From Numida meleagris (Eukaryota; Chordata; Aves; Galliformes; Numididae), in assembly GCF_002078875.1 (NCBI RefSeq), contig NC_034438.1, positions 23,576,104 through 23,640,103 of the forward strand: 64,000 nt of DNA. The letters run 5' to 3'. The stretch's first letter is position 1; every line of letters begins with the position of its first letter. Below are positions 25,011 to 35,417 of this stretch, one piece after another. A program made the translations under genes and the position numbers. The notes under the pieces were generated by a model, which was not told the origin of the DNA, ran no database searches, and saw only the letters and a list, made by a program, of their open reading frames with translations.

Positions 25011-25575
25011 TTTTAAAATATTAGCAATAATCAAAATCCCTCTCTCCAGGCCTCGGGGCGCAGGGCCGCGGGCACTCGGGCGCCCATCCTCCAGCGGGGC
25101 TGGCGGCGCAGCGAGCTGTGCCCGCGGGGCTGGGACTGCGGACCGGGCGGCAGCGGGCTCCAGCCGTCCCCGGGAGCGGGAGCCCGGCGCCGGGCTCTTC
25201 ACCGGTTCGGATATTTTGTGCAACTCCCAATATTCACCCAAGCCTCATTACCACCTCTTAATGAGACCCCTTTACTCCGTGACGTGCAACCGCTCCATCT
25301 CATTAAGGAAATCGCTCTTCAATGCTGATTATTTTATTTGCAGCCATAATTATATTTCTTTCGGCTAAATCACGGTTTAATCGAGCCCACATGGAGGGCA
25401 GCAGCACTAATTACGGCGGGAGATGCGGTGGCGGTGGCTGTTCGCCGGCCCGGCCCGAGGAGGAGGTGCCCGAGGCGGGCGCGGGCGCGGCGCTCCCCGG
25501 CGGGGCCCGGCCGGGGGCAGGGCGGAGGGCCGGGGCCGGGGAGGTGGTCTCCAACACAACAACTTATTACTTCTA
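25011..25575. promoter_or_regulatory. CpG island pair flanking a homeodomain-site block
   Basis: Two CpG-dense segments (about 25040-25205 and 25420-25550) flank a non-GC block at about 25206-25420. The central block carries CTTAATGAG, CTCATTAAGG, CATAATTA, CTAATTACGG and TGACGTG, several of which match homeodomain-type or CRE-like half sites. It lies about 6 kb upstream of OTP exon 1. A distal enhancer or alternative promoter is inferred; conservation was not measured. Confidence 0.45.
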
Positions 25576-28020
25576 ATTCCCCGACTGTCACCAAATCACC
25601 TGCACGAAACAAGAATCTAATTTGTTAAGCTGGCATTTCTGCAGATGGAAGATCGATTTTCTCTTTAGATTTCTCTAATTGAGTGAATATAGACGCCCCG
25701 AATTAGCCGCAGTCGGGCAAGAGGGAAAAAGAAGGGGGGGGGTGGGGGGGGGAGAAGGAAAAAAAAAGTCAACAAAAATCATCCTTGTAAAATAAGCCAT
25801 ATTACCTCTAGAATTGCCCCCAAAATAATAAAGGAAAGTGGATCGAAAGGTCCCAGATTGAGTGACAGTCATATTTCTGGAACTAACTGGTTTTTAAAAG
25901 AAAAGGTTAGGACGGGCGGAGAATGCTAAGTAACGGCGCGCGGGAGAGATGGCTGAGCTCTGAAATTGCTTACAGAATTACATTTGTTTTTCTTGTGATT
26001 TTATTAAAAGTCACTCCTCATCTCCAGAATGCGTGAAAATATCTACTTTCCACTCAGATACACCACATTAACTTGTTGGAGGCGAATTTGTTTGTTTGTC
26101 TATTTTATTTATTTGCCAGATAAGATTGATGCAGTCTTATTAGCGCTATATCTAGTTATAGGGAGAGATAAGGATGAGATGTTTTCTTTTTATTCCAATT
26201 ACTAGACTTGTCACCTAACTGAATAACTGATATATGATTATTTATCTTGAGTAAATAGAAATCAGAAAAGCAGCGAACTTAACACATGCAAACAAAATAT
26301 GTATGTTTCTTATTACTATATACCACCTACGTAATTGAAGAGATTAAAACTGCGGTGCTAAAAAGGAGACAGTTAAATACTCCACGTCAGTCCGCGATGT
26401 ACATCGTGCCATTGCCGTGCATGGCGGCTCGTTTTTCCGGCCACCCGGGGAAATTTCGCATTCAAAAAATACACGAGGGTGTTAAATAAATTCTTCATAC
26501 GCCAGTAGGAAGAGTCTTCCTAGAACTGTCCTGTTCCCCCAGGCAGACGTGTATCTTAAAAATGGTTCGTCCTGGTGATCCCCTCGTTTCGAGTAACCCC
26601 GGTAACTCCTGCCCGACTAAATAAGCAGAATAACACGGAGCGTTGTATGGGAGCTCGGCATTTCCGAGTTTCTGAACTTATATTAATAAGGCAAAAGTCT
26701 ATACATAAATACATACACACAAAGCTGGAGGAGAGGAGGAGGTGACTTTCGTGTGTACAGAGTTTGCATTTGGACGGAGGAGGTCGGGTGGGGGGGGTGT
26801 CAGGCGTACCTTATATTAAAATAGCTTTTTCCCCATAAAAGACTGGCTGTCATAGTTCTGATGAAAATTAATTGATAGAAGCCATCCTTTCAATCTAAAG
26901 CAGCCGCTCCGCTGTCGAGCGCTTCCCCGCAGCATGCCAGCGAGGAGACTACCGGAGATGCCGCCTTTGACTTAGCCGGAGTGAGATACAGATATTCAGA
27001 TAAATAAGCAAATAGGAAAACGATGCTCTTAAACGTGTTTGAGGAAGGATGACAAGAGGCTCGAGCTCTCCGTGCCGTGCTCGGAAAGGCTATTTTCGGA
27101 ACGCCTGACGGCTGCGTTTCTTATCAGCGGCGATCGTTCTTGCCTCGGATGTGTTTAAACTTCATAAAGTTGCTATCAAAGAAGTATATTTATTACGGCT
27201 ACAAAATGCTGCATGCAGCCTAATGTCGTAAAGCAGCGATGATCATCATATTTAGCTCTGACTAGAATGAATAAATGGGGATCTGTAGCTGCTGGCAGCC
27301 TTGTCCTTCACTTCCAAATAAGTCATTTTTTTCGAGGGGGTTTATTGAAATAAAAACACGTGTTTATGTTTTTCCATTTCTTAACTCCAAATTACGCCTA
27401 ACGAAAGGATATAGTTTGATTTGTCATCTGTGTTTAGGCTGTGCCGATGTGGAAAAGTAAACAGAAGCCTAAGTCACTTGATTTGTTTTCTATAAGCAAA
27501 TAACACTCAAAAGCATAGCTGTAATTTACAATGAATTAAAATTGATTCTTTTCATCAGGCAAGAAAATAGGGAAATGTGAGGTCGTTAATTATTGAGGGA
27601 GGCGCCTCTCATTAAAGCGAACAATGTTACAATGCAGCACTGAGGAGCGGGAATGTGAATAATAATATCCGATATTTCAGCACTGCCGTCTGGAGATACC
27701 AAAAAAGCAGCGCGAACAAGCCAGGCAACACAAAGTTACATCTGATAAACGCCAGGAGCGTGTGCTAAGTGTAAAAAGCAATTACGTTGCTCTGCATACA
27801 GCAGTCCCCTTAACTGGATGGATGCTCAACAAATACATAAATAAAATATCAAATTACAAACCTGATCAGCCATTTATGCCAAGCCACCCCGCTGACTTTA
27901 GCAGTTTAACCTTATTTTGTCGTGTTTCTTGCTCCAAATATAATTATTCTGCTAAAAGAAGGTTCTGTTCCTAAATCAGAGCAGAATTGGTTAAATACAC
28001 TTGTTTATATTACAGCCTCA
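25576..28020. promoter_or_regulatory. OTP upstream non-coding region, candidate enhancers
   Basis: AT-rich DNA that retains many CpG dinucleotides, which is unusual for neutral AT-rich vertebrate sequence and suggests either constraint or lack of methylation. The part at 27470-28020 is a good candidate, with a GAGGCGCCTC palindrome at 27599-27608 flanked by TTAATTATT and CATTAAAG motifs. No coding frame is convincing. Regulatory function is inferred from composition and position only. Confidence 0.35.
25734..25752 (+). repeat. G9-T-G9 tract
   Basis: Nine G, one T, nine G on the plus strand. It meets the composition needed for a G-quadruplex and is also a likely assembly or sequencing weak point. 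Confidence 0.9.
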
Positions 28021-28310
28021 TTCAATCAGGGCTTGAGTTTAGCTCGGAGGGGAGGGGGAGAGCGCCGGGGGCTGGAAAGTTCTCTCCCCTTTTTTTCCCG
28101 GGGTCACAGCACCGGAGAATTGGGGTTACGTCGTTGTGGCGGCGGCACGCCCCGGCCCGCAGCCCTTCCGCAGGCGGTCGGCGGCCCGCGGGGAGGCGGG
28201 GAGCGGCGGCCCCGGCCCGGACCCCGGATCGGGCCCGGCGGAAGGGGAAGAGAGGGAAGGCGAAGGGGGGAGACGATCTCCCGGTGCCAAGCCCCTTGGC
28301 AGGCGCTCCT
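28020..28310. promoter_or_regulatory. CpG island
   Basis: GC-rich segment dense in CG dinucleotides, especially 28125-28300, with overlapping frames on both strands that have no domain. It is about 3.4 kb upstream of OTP exon 1 and part of the CpG island cluster around that gene. Confidence 0.6.
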
Positions 28311-29125
28311 GTACGAAATTCAATCTCTATTTTTTATGAGAAGTAAACTGTCTAAATAAATTTTATTAGGGGCGACCAATATATTTTCTGGTAGTTCCCT
28401 TTGTTCCAGTTCTACGTGTGTGTAACAATCTAAAACCTATTTATTGAGGAAAAATCACTGGATCCGTCATAGAAAATCCTTTTACTTTGCTCTGAAGTGA
28501 TTTCTGAAGACACTCTTGTCACTCTGAAGATTTTGGGCCATTGTGCTAAAGCTTTTCCTTGTTAAGAACTTCAGTTCCTATGATCATGTGGGGAATACCG
28601 TAAATTATAACAGGGAATGGACTTGACTGGCAGTTTTCTGGCTACGCTGGGAAAATGGAAAGATGACGGGGAATAAAATCCTTGTAAATACATCTCCAGC
28701 GCTGCCCAGGTGAATTCAGGCACTTGACAAAACAAGAGTGTGCGGAAACGGAATGTGATTAGAGATTTTTACATACACCCCATTGTCATTTTTCCTCTGA
28801 CTCACTTAAGCGTCAGCTCCGCACTCCCTTTTCCCTCCTGCGGACTTCCTTCTCTGATTTCCCCCCTTCCCCTAAGACGATTGCGCTCTGAAGTCTTGGA
28901 AGAAATGATTTAGTTTGTTTATACTGCTATAAAAATCAAGAGCAATAGAAAAGTCATAAAATGAAGCGCGCTATCAATCACACTGCAACATTGTTATTCA
29001 GCAGTTACTAACAGAGATTGATAATCCTTTGATTTCATCCCATTGTTATTACTCTGATGTGTCTGCACATTAACTATTACACATTTATTTATCGACCTGA
29101 AACACAAAACAACACGGCATAGGTA
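28311..29125. other. Non-coding interval between CpG islands
   Basis: AT-rich sequence with no gene seen. The part at 28900-29110 has TAAT-type motifs, but nothing specific can be assigned. Confidence 0.5.
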
Positions 29126-29520
29126 CACACGCATGCCGCGCTGCTGCCCGCAACGCGCTCCGCAGGAGCGGGCTGCCCACACCCGCACCGCCCGGGCGCT
29201 TTCCCCGGTAGGCTGCGGTCAGCGTGATCCACAGTCGCCCCCGGCCGAGCCCGGACCCCTCCTTAACTCCGGCGCGGAGCCGCGGCTCCCGCGCTCGGGC
29301 AGGGCCAGAGCCGCAGCGGCAGCGAAAAGGCCGCGCGCCCCGGCACCGCTACCACCCACCGCCCTTCTCCCCGCCGGCTGCGCCCAGCCCGGCCCCGCAC
29401 CGCTCCGGCGGCGCCTTCTGGGGCTCCGCTCCGCGGGTCTCGGCGCCCGGCAGCGGCCGCGGGCGGCTCTCGGGAATGTTCAGCGCCGGGGCTTCCCCTT
29501 CTCCGCTGGAGCTGCACAGA
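29126..29520. promoter_or_regulatory. CpG island
   Basis: Dense CG dinucleotides and stop-poor GC-rich sequence, with frames up to 164 codons whose arginine-, alanine- and proline-rich composition is the usual product of translating a CpG island. A pyrimidine-rich segment and a 32-base A run follow. No start site can be defined from the sequence. Confidence 0.6.
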
Positions 29521-29814
29521 AACAGGGATTTTCAAAGAAAAAAAAAATAGCCAAAGAAATAAGATATCTCCTCCAAACCCCAGTCAACCCCTCCTCCCCC
29601 CCAAAAAAAAGAAATAAAGTAAAATAAAACAAAAAATCCCGAAACTCCCACCCCACCTCCATCTCTTTCTCTCTGTGTCTCTCCAGCTAAATTGTGGCCC
29701 GGCTCTGGGTCTCTCCCTGCTCTCAGCTGCCGTTCCCGGGCACTCGGGTTCATTGCAACAGCCCGACATCTCGAAAGCTGAATTGAATCAATGTGGCCAA
29801 AGATTTGAGCGGGG

Positions 29815-29850
<36 letters not shown>

Positions 29851-30080
29851 GCAAAACTGCCCTAGAGATCGGTCGGCCGGTTCCTTTGTTTCCCCGTTCA
29901 GTCGCCGCCGAAACCCTGCACATCTGAGCTGCAAACAAAACCAGTCTTGCATCTGTTCGCATGCAGTATTCACAATGTTTTGTGTAAGTCAATCGGACGG
30001 AGGAAAAAAGGCCACTGGCGCTATATTATTTAACACAGACTTCAACGGGCTCCCTTTTTGGTGGAAGCTTTATTTACACT
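29521..30080. other. Simple-sequence and non-coding interval
   Basis: Contains an uninterrupted A32 run at 29815-29846 and an A-rich stretch near 29538-29640. Nothing else is assigned. Confidence 0.6.
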
Positions 30081-30645
30081 AAATGAATAATCTTAATTGC
30101 ATCACTTTTGAATTAAAAATCAATGTTAATCAAGTTGGAAGTAGTAAATATCAGTTTTCATTGTGCCTTGGTAGAGGGTATTTTTCTTGTTTTGCAAATA
30201 AAAATACAAGTCAAATAACTTTAAAAGGGCATTATGTTCTGCTACAAATACAATTGAAACGGATTGTTTAGGAGCGGATCAGAAATGGTACAGAATTTTG
30301 CACTTAATTTCCTCAGTTATCATTTACAATAAGAACCTCTTGGCTTGACAGCCAAGTCTAAACAGTAGTAAATTAGTACAAATTTATACTGATTTTACTC
30401 TAATAATCGTAATAAAAGCTTATAGATTTGGCACTAATTACATAAATGCCTAATGATCTTGAAAATTACTCTGGTTAGAAATATATTACTAATCTAAACT
30501 TTGTTGTTGGCTGGCTTTGAAAAATCAGAACATTAGAAATGGTTCGCTTCACTTGTGCAAAGCACTTTAAATTGTTCAAGTAGTTTAACATATTCAAGAG
30601 GAAAATAAAAAGCATTTAACTTTATTTACTGCTTTAAATTGAGTT
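30080..30645. promoter_or_regulatory. TAAT-rich block just upstream of the OTP CpG island
   Basis: AT-rich block 0.9-1.5 kb upstream of OTP exon 1, with many homeodomain-type cores, for example CTAATTACATAAATGC, TAATAATCG and CCTAATGATC. It could be a proximal enhancer, possibly autoregulatory for a homeodomain factor. This is inference; AT-rich DNA yields such cores by chance. Confidence 0.35.
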
Positions 30646-30649
30646 TGCA

Positions 30650-31370
30650 GGCGAGCCGAACTTGGGAACTTTAATCGCGAAATCCGGGCTCGGGGGCTCC
30701 CGCGCCCGGCCCGGAGGGACGCGCTGCGCCCGCCGGGACACGCGCTGCTCGCTCCCTTTTACCGGGGGATGCGGTGCGACGCGCGCGGAGAGCGAGGGGA
30801 AGTCGCTTGCGGGGACCCCGGGGCCGGGCCGCTCGGGGGGCACTCGCGGGACTTTCTCTCCCGCCGGGGCCGGCTGGGAGCCGCCGTCCCGCCGTCCCCC
30901 CCCGCTGCCCCCGCGCGAGAGGGACAGCGCTGCCTGGCCCGCGCTGCACGGTCGCCAGCGCCCAGCCGTTCGCAACCCCGCGGTGTCGCGGGGGGCTCGG
31001 AGCCACCCCCGGGAGCCGGACCTGTTCGGGGCGGAGGGCGCGCTCCGAGAAGGCACGGAAAATAAAAAGAGGGAAAAAAGGAATGATCATAAAACCCGAT
31101 AAATCGCAGGTGACCCGGAGCTGGGAGAGGGGTGGCCACTGAGCACTTGGAGGAGAAGGGAGAAGGGAAGAGGGGGAGGGCGGGCGCGGAGGCGAGCAGA
31201 GCGGGGAAGGGAGCGGCGGCGCGGTGCGGACCGGCGGCGGGAGGCCGGGGCGGCGGCGGGCGGGCGGCGGGCGGGCGGAGCGGGGCGCTCCGGGCGCTGA
31301 CATTTGCAGGCTGCCCTCCTGATTGGTCCCCGCGCCGAGCTGCTCACGGGTTCATTGAAGTGTTAAGCAC
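30650..31370 (+). promoter_or_regulatory. OTP: OTP promoter CpG island
   Basis: A very CG-dense segment with GGGCGG-type GC boxes (about 31255-31290) and an inverted CCAAT box (ATTGG at 31322-31326). It ends about 180 bp before the predicted OTP start codon. This is the expected promoter architecture for a developmental transcription factor. The transcription start is not determined; downstream of the CCAAT box the sequence becomes AT-rich and presumably forms the 5' UTR. Confidence 0.75.
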
Positions 31371-31444
31371 CTCCCCGTCTCTCTAAAGGACATTATAATG
31401 CAAGAGACCCCCTTTTTAACCACACACCGAATTTTCTTTCATTT

Positions 31445-31490
31445 AGGCGATCTATATATATCTATATCTTATATCTTATATCTATTTTAA
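31445..31490 (+). repeat. TATATCT tandem in the presumed OTP 5' UTR
   Basis: A short run of degenerate TATATCT/TTATATC units lies about 60-100 bp before the OTP start codon. It could be either a TATA-like promoter element or part of the leader. Confidence 0.7.
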
Positions 31491-31548
31491 ATAACTTAAG
31501 GCCGCTAAAATTTGGGGGGGAACAGCCTTCGCCCTGGAGCGGTGCGCG

Positions 31549-31585
31549 ATGCTGTCTCACGCCGACCTCCTGGACGCCCGTCTCG
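31549..31585 (+). CDS. OTP: OTP coding exon 1 (orthopedia homeobox)
   Basis: OTP is a nuclear paired-like homeodomain transcription factor needed for neuroendocrine cell types of the hypothalamus (paraventricular, supraoptic and periventricular nuclei). This short exon encodes MLSHADLLDARL and the first base of a Gly codon, then a GTGAGT donor at 31586. These twelve residues are the conserved N-terminus of vertebrate OTP. The ATG has G at -3 and C at +4, so the context is moderate. Joining to exon 2 at 32558 restores Gly followed by [12 protein letters not shown] in frame, which supports both splice sites. The exon lies just downstream of a CpG island promoter. Confidence 0.95.
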
Positions 31586-32557
31586 GTGAGTTCCCCGGCG
31601 CTCCCCCGCCCCGCGGCGGCTGCACCGGCGGCGGCGAGCGGGGCGGAAGCCGGGGCAGGAAATTGACAATTTGTTCCTTATTTTACCTTAATGCGATCTA
31701 AATGGGCTAATTCCTTTAAAAGTAATTGTACTGTATTAAAGTTTAATTTGATTTAACATCGTCTTTAAAAAAAAAAAAAAAGAGGGAGAGAGAGGGAGAC
31801 CTGCGGAGTGTGCAGATCCACAGCGAGTTGCGGATCATTTAATCTCTTTTTCCTTGTTTTCATACACATACCTGTGCATTACTACGATTAAGATGGGTAC
31901 TATTATTTTAGAGCAGAGGATCTCGATGGTATTTACGGAGGAGTTCGGGGTGGCCTTTTCCTGCATGCCTGTTCATGTTCTTCTCGCCTTGCTTCCTTCA
32001 AAAACAAAACAAAAACAAAAACAAACAAACAAACAAAAAACCCAACCCAAATCCCTTTATCCACCTCTTTGTGGCTCTTTATCCGTGCGTTGTTTCGGAG
32101 AAGAGTGGGGAGAGAGGAACGCTGCCCGGCGGCCCCCTCCCGCTCGTCGGTCGGGGTGCTGACGCTCCCGGCAGCGGGGCAGCCGCAGCCTCATCTCTTT
32201 CTCCCTCTCTTTCTTTGCTCTGTGCCTCTTTCTTTCTTTTATCAGCTGGGAAAACCCCGAGCCGAGCCCGGCAAAACTTACCCCCCCGCCTCACGCCCCG
32301 TTCCCCTCCCTTCGCCGCGTTAGGGGAGGCCCGGCGGGGAGCTGTTATTTAAGCGGGAAGAGGGGCGGCTCGCAGTAAAGTTTTCTCTCCCCCTCCCCGA
32401 GCCGCGGCGGGCCAGGGGCTCTGCGCTGCGCGGGCCGCGGGATGTGGGGCGGATGGCGCCGGATGCTCCTCGCCGCCCAGATGGTTGCGAGCGGCGCTGA
32501 GGCGCGGGCCGCCCGCCCGGCTGCAGGGCAGTGACCGCGGCTCCGTTGCTTCCGCAG
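31586..32557 (+). other. OTP: OTP intron 1 (972 bp)
   Basis: From the GTGAGT donor to the CCGCAG acceptor. It contains a 15-base A run (31767-31781) followed by a GA-rich segment, an AAAC-type simple repeat near 32000-32040, and, from about 32080 onward, the start of the next CpG-dense segment. Confidence 0.93.
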
Positions 32558-33470
32558 GGATGAAAGATGCGGCCGAGCTGCTGGGACACCGGGAGGCGGT
32601 GAAGTGCCGGCTGGGCGTAGGGGGCTCGGATCCGGGGGGACACCCTGGAGACATGGCCCCCAACTCGGACACGGTGGAAGGGACCACCCTGCTGCCGGGG
32701 GAGGACATCACCACGGTGGGATCCAATCCCAGCTCCTTGGCCGTCAGCGCCAAAGACGCCGACAAGCAGCAAGGCCAGCAGGGCGGCCAGAACCCCAGCC
32801 AGGCGGGACAGCAGCAGGGTCAGCAGAAGCAGAAGCGGCACCGCACCCGCTTCACGCCGGCGCAGCTCAACGAGCTGGAGAGGAGCTTCGCCAAGACCCA
32901 CTACCCGGACATCTTCATGCGGGAGGAACTGGCCTTGCGCATCGGCCTCACCGAGTCCCGGGTGCAGGTAAGTGCGGCCGTCCCCGGGCAGCGCCCGCTC
33001 CTGCCAGACACTTTCCCGGGTCCGCGGGCGATGCCCGGGCTGGCGCCAGGCTCGAGGGCGCAGCCCAGTGGGGGGGGTTGGCGTCCCGAGACCTCAGCAG
33101 GTGAAACTGCCCCTGAGCGCAACAGTTTGGGCAGAAAGCTCTAAGCTGGACTCTCTCACTCCCCGCCCCTTTCCGCTGTCCCTGCAGGATGGTGGCGGGG
33201 ACGGCGCGCCCCGGGCTGTCTTCTTGTTCCCTACACGCCTGCACCGCGGTGGTCCCAAGCGGGACGCGGGCGGAGCTGCCCCTGCCCATGGCCCACGCGT
33301 GGGCTCCTGGAGCTCAAAGGAGGACGCAGGAGCCGCAGCCCGATCGGGGGTAGCCCCGCCGTGGCGAAGGGTCCGCGCTCAGAGGAATCTCCCCGGCTCG
33401 GCCAGGCCGACCGCACACCCCCCTCTCCCTCCCCCCCCACCGGGGCAGCTGTTCGTGGTGCTGAAAGGAG
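32080..33470. promoter_or_regulatory. OTP: Intragenic CpG island over OTP exon 2
   Basis: CG-dense sequence extends from the second half of intron 1 through exon 2 into intron 2. Broad intragenic islands are common at homeobox genes and are often Polycomb-controlled, which is known for this class but not shown here. Antisense frames in this interval (for example 32320-32901) are shadows of the GC-rich exon. Confidence 0.7.
32558..32967 (+). CDS. OTP: OTP coding exon 2, with most of the homeodomain
   Basis: The exon completes Gly13 and adds 136 codons, ending at residue 149. It opens with [16 protein letters not shown], continues through a flexible segment with [12 protein letters not shown] and a glutamine-rich linker ([10 protein letters not shown] to GQQQGQQKQ), then enters the homeodomain at about residue 104 with [20 protein letters not shown], and stops after ESRVQ. 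The visible part is the N-terminal arm, helix 1, helix 2 and the start of helix 3, homeodomain positions 1-46. The intron falls between positions 46 and 47, a placement shared with several paired-class homeobox genes. The acceptor is CCGCAG at 32552-32557 and the donor GTAAGT at 32968. The recognition-helix residues that decide DNA specificity, including position 50, are in the next exon and are not seen. Confidence 0.97.
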
Positions 33471-34259
33471 GGTACGGGTAGACGGGAGAAAGGCGTTTGC
33501 AAAAAGGCACTTCGATGAACGCAGAGGTATCTGAAATAGGAGTTTACCGGTTAAAATGTCGGATTCAGCAGAGGGAGCGAGTAACTTCGTCATGCAGGGA
33601 GCAGTTTCTCTATCGTCTAAAGTAAGCACAGATACGCACACACAGAGACATACCATAGCACGCAGACACACAAGAAACCACTCAGTCAAGCAAATGAGAG
33701 AAGTTCAGAAGAGGGAGAGATGGATCTCTGCCGGACCGCTCAGCGTGCGCTCCGCGGCCAGGGCTGCGTTAGTGCCCGCTCGGCTCTCCTCGAGGCAGCG
33801 CACTTCGGGAGCGGAGCGCTCGCTGCGGGATGCGCTCTCCCCACTCAGGGCAGAGCTCCGGGAACGCCGGCTCTCAAAAGCCGCCTCGGCAAGCCCTGGC
33901 TCCTCTGCCAAATGCAGGCACGCAGCAGAAAGCCCTCAACAGAAACCGTCCCCGCTCACGAATGTGACAGAAAATGCGCGTCTGCTTCTAAAAAGAAAAA
34001 CATTTTGACCCAGCCTACACGGGACTATAATTAGTTTAAATTAAGAAAGAAATTAGATTCACAAATAAAATATAATTGGACAACTGACTCTATGAAAAAG
34101 AAAACGAGGTCTATTAAACTTTATTGGGTTTCCCAAAGGTTAATGATACCAATTTCAATATTAGGAGTGTGGTAAATGAAGTAAAATATAAAATGGAAAT
34201 AGTTATTTTCTAACAGCACATCAAAGAAATCCGTAGGAAGAAAGACAAAGTGTTTTAAT

Positions 34260-35300
34260 GGTCTCAGCATAATCTTAAACCAATGATAATAGCTCGAGGC
34301 TGCTGATAAAAACAGTTTAATAGGGTGGCAATTTAAATATTTTTTACAATAATGTTCTGTAGTTTAAAAAGTAATCAGATCAACACAACCTTCTTAATTA
34401 ACACTTCAAAATGATTAACATTATGTAATCTAGTGCAAAATAATTTATGTAAAATGTATTTACTTCACAATCTGCTCCTTGACCAAATCTAAATTAAATA
34501 GTAATTGGTTTATGTTCTTATACAAGTACTTTATAGTTTTCTTTATAGTTAACAGATTGCCCACACATTCCTTGCAGCGCGAGGGCTTTGCATTGATTAA
34601 GAAGTGATATAAATAGTCAATTTATAGCGGCTGTATATGTTTTTAAGGGTTTTGGATGCCAGGATAAATTACCTCTTCCCTCGCCCTAGATCTGTATTTA
34701 ATGTATATGATACATTTAAATAATTATTAGAGCGGCTGGTGCTTAAACGAGAGTCCAATTCCATGTCTAATATTGCTCTGCTTTTCAGGCTGGTGTAATA
34801 AAACCATTCTTTTTATAGCACGCCATTATTAGAAACCAATTTCAGAATTATTTATAACCTGGAATGGCTTATTAAGCAGCAATGTGAGAATCATGCAAAT
34901 TACGCGATCAAATGCAATATAATAAGCATAATCATTAGTCTCTAGCACGGATTAATTAACTTTCAATATTTTATTTACATAAAAACCAAATCAGTGAAAT
35001 AACTTCTGCACAGTCAGGCTTGCCTTTCAATATTTTATATGAACAAAAATAATGTGCTGTAATTCCATTGACCGTGTCCCCCACAATGGTCCCGTCACCT
35101 GCCACATCTTAATAGGGGACAAGCTGAGAGTATTTTCTAGTTTTCTAATGGAATGAGAAATTGCATTTTCTCCCTCTCCCAGCACTATTAAAGTGTAATG
35201 AATTCGGCCCAGAGTTCACGGCTGGCTGATCGAAATGAACCTGAGATCTAAGCTTTAATACAGCTCTCCAGATTTCCTACCAAATCTTCACATTAATCAT
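34260..35300. promoter_or_regulatory. OTP: Candidate intronic enhancer of OTP
   Basis: About 1 kb of AT-rich sequence with densely packed developmental-factor motifs: a perfect POU octamer ATGCAAAT at 34893-34900 continuing into TTA, a TTAATTAA palindrome at 34952-34959, TCATTAG, AATTATTAG, and scattered CpGs in AT-rich context. A 15-bp direct repeat also lies here. I infer a neural enhancer from motif content and position; I could not test conservation. Confidence 0.45.
34960..35038 (+). repeat. 15-bp direct repeat pair
   Basis: CTTTCAATATTTTAT occurs at 34960-34974 and again, exactly, at 35024-35038, with starts 64 bp apart inside the candidate intronic enhancer. It may be a repeated factor-binding site. 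Confidence 0.9.
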
Positions 35301-35341
35301 CCGCTGGATTCCAATGAGATCTTCATAAAGCTCTGGCTCCT

Positions 35342-35417
35342 GAAAAAAAAGAAAAAAGAAAAAAAAAAGAAAAAAAGGAAAAAAAGAATGAAAAAGACAA
35401 AAAAAAAAAAAAAGAGT
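35342..35417 (+). repeat. A/G-rich simple repeat
   Basis: Almost pure purine stretch of A runs broken by single G residues, with two pyrimidine interruptions. Low-complexity sequence only. Confidence 0.9.

Noticed and set aside
24591..25241. Minus-strand frame of 216 codons as a possible gene
   Set aside because: It runs from the unexplained GC-rich block into a CpG island and has overlapping open frames on both strands, which indicates scarcity of stops and not coding.
30662..31347. Several frames of 84-210 codons in the OTP promoter region
   Set aside because: Arg-, Pro-, Ala- and Gly-rich translation on both strands is the usual outcome of a CpG island with few stop codons; no start context, domain or splice support.
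32320..32901. Minus-strand frames of 193 and 138 codons
   Set aside because: They are antisense to OTP exon 2 and the intron 1 CpG island, with no domain.
32485..33144. A 219-codon frame containing OTP exon 2 with an upstream and downstream extension
   Set aside because: The middle is genuine OTP coding sequence, but the ends read through the CCGCAG acceptor and the GTAAGT donor into introns, so the extensions are not protein.
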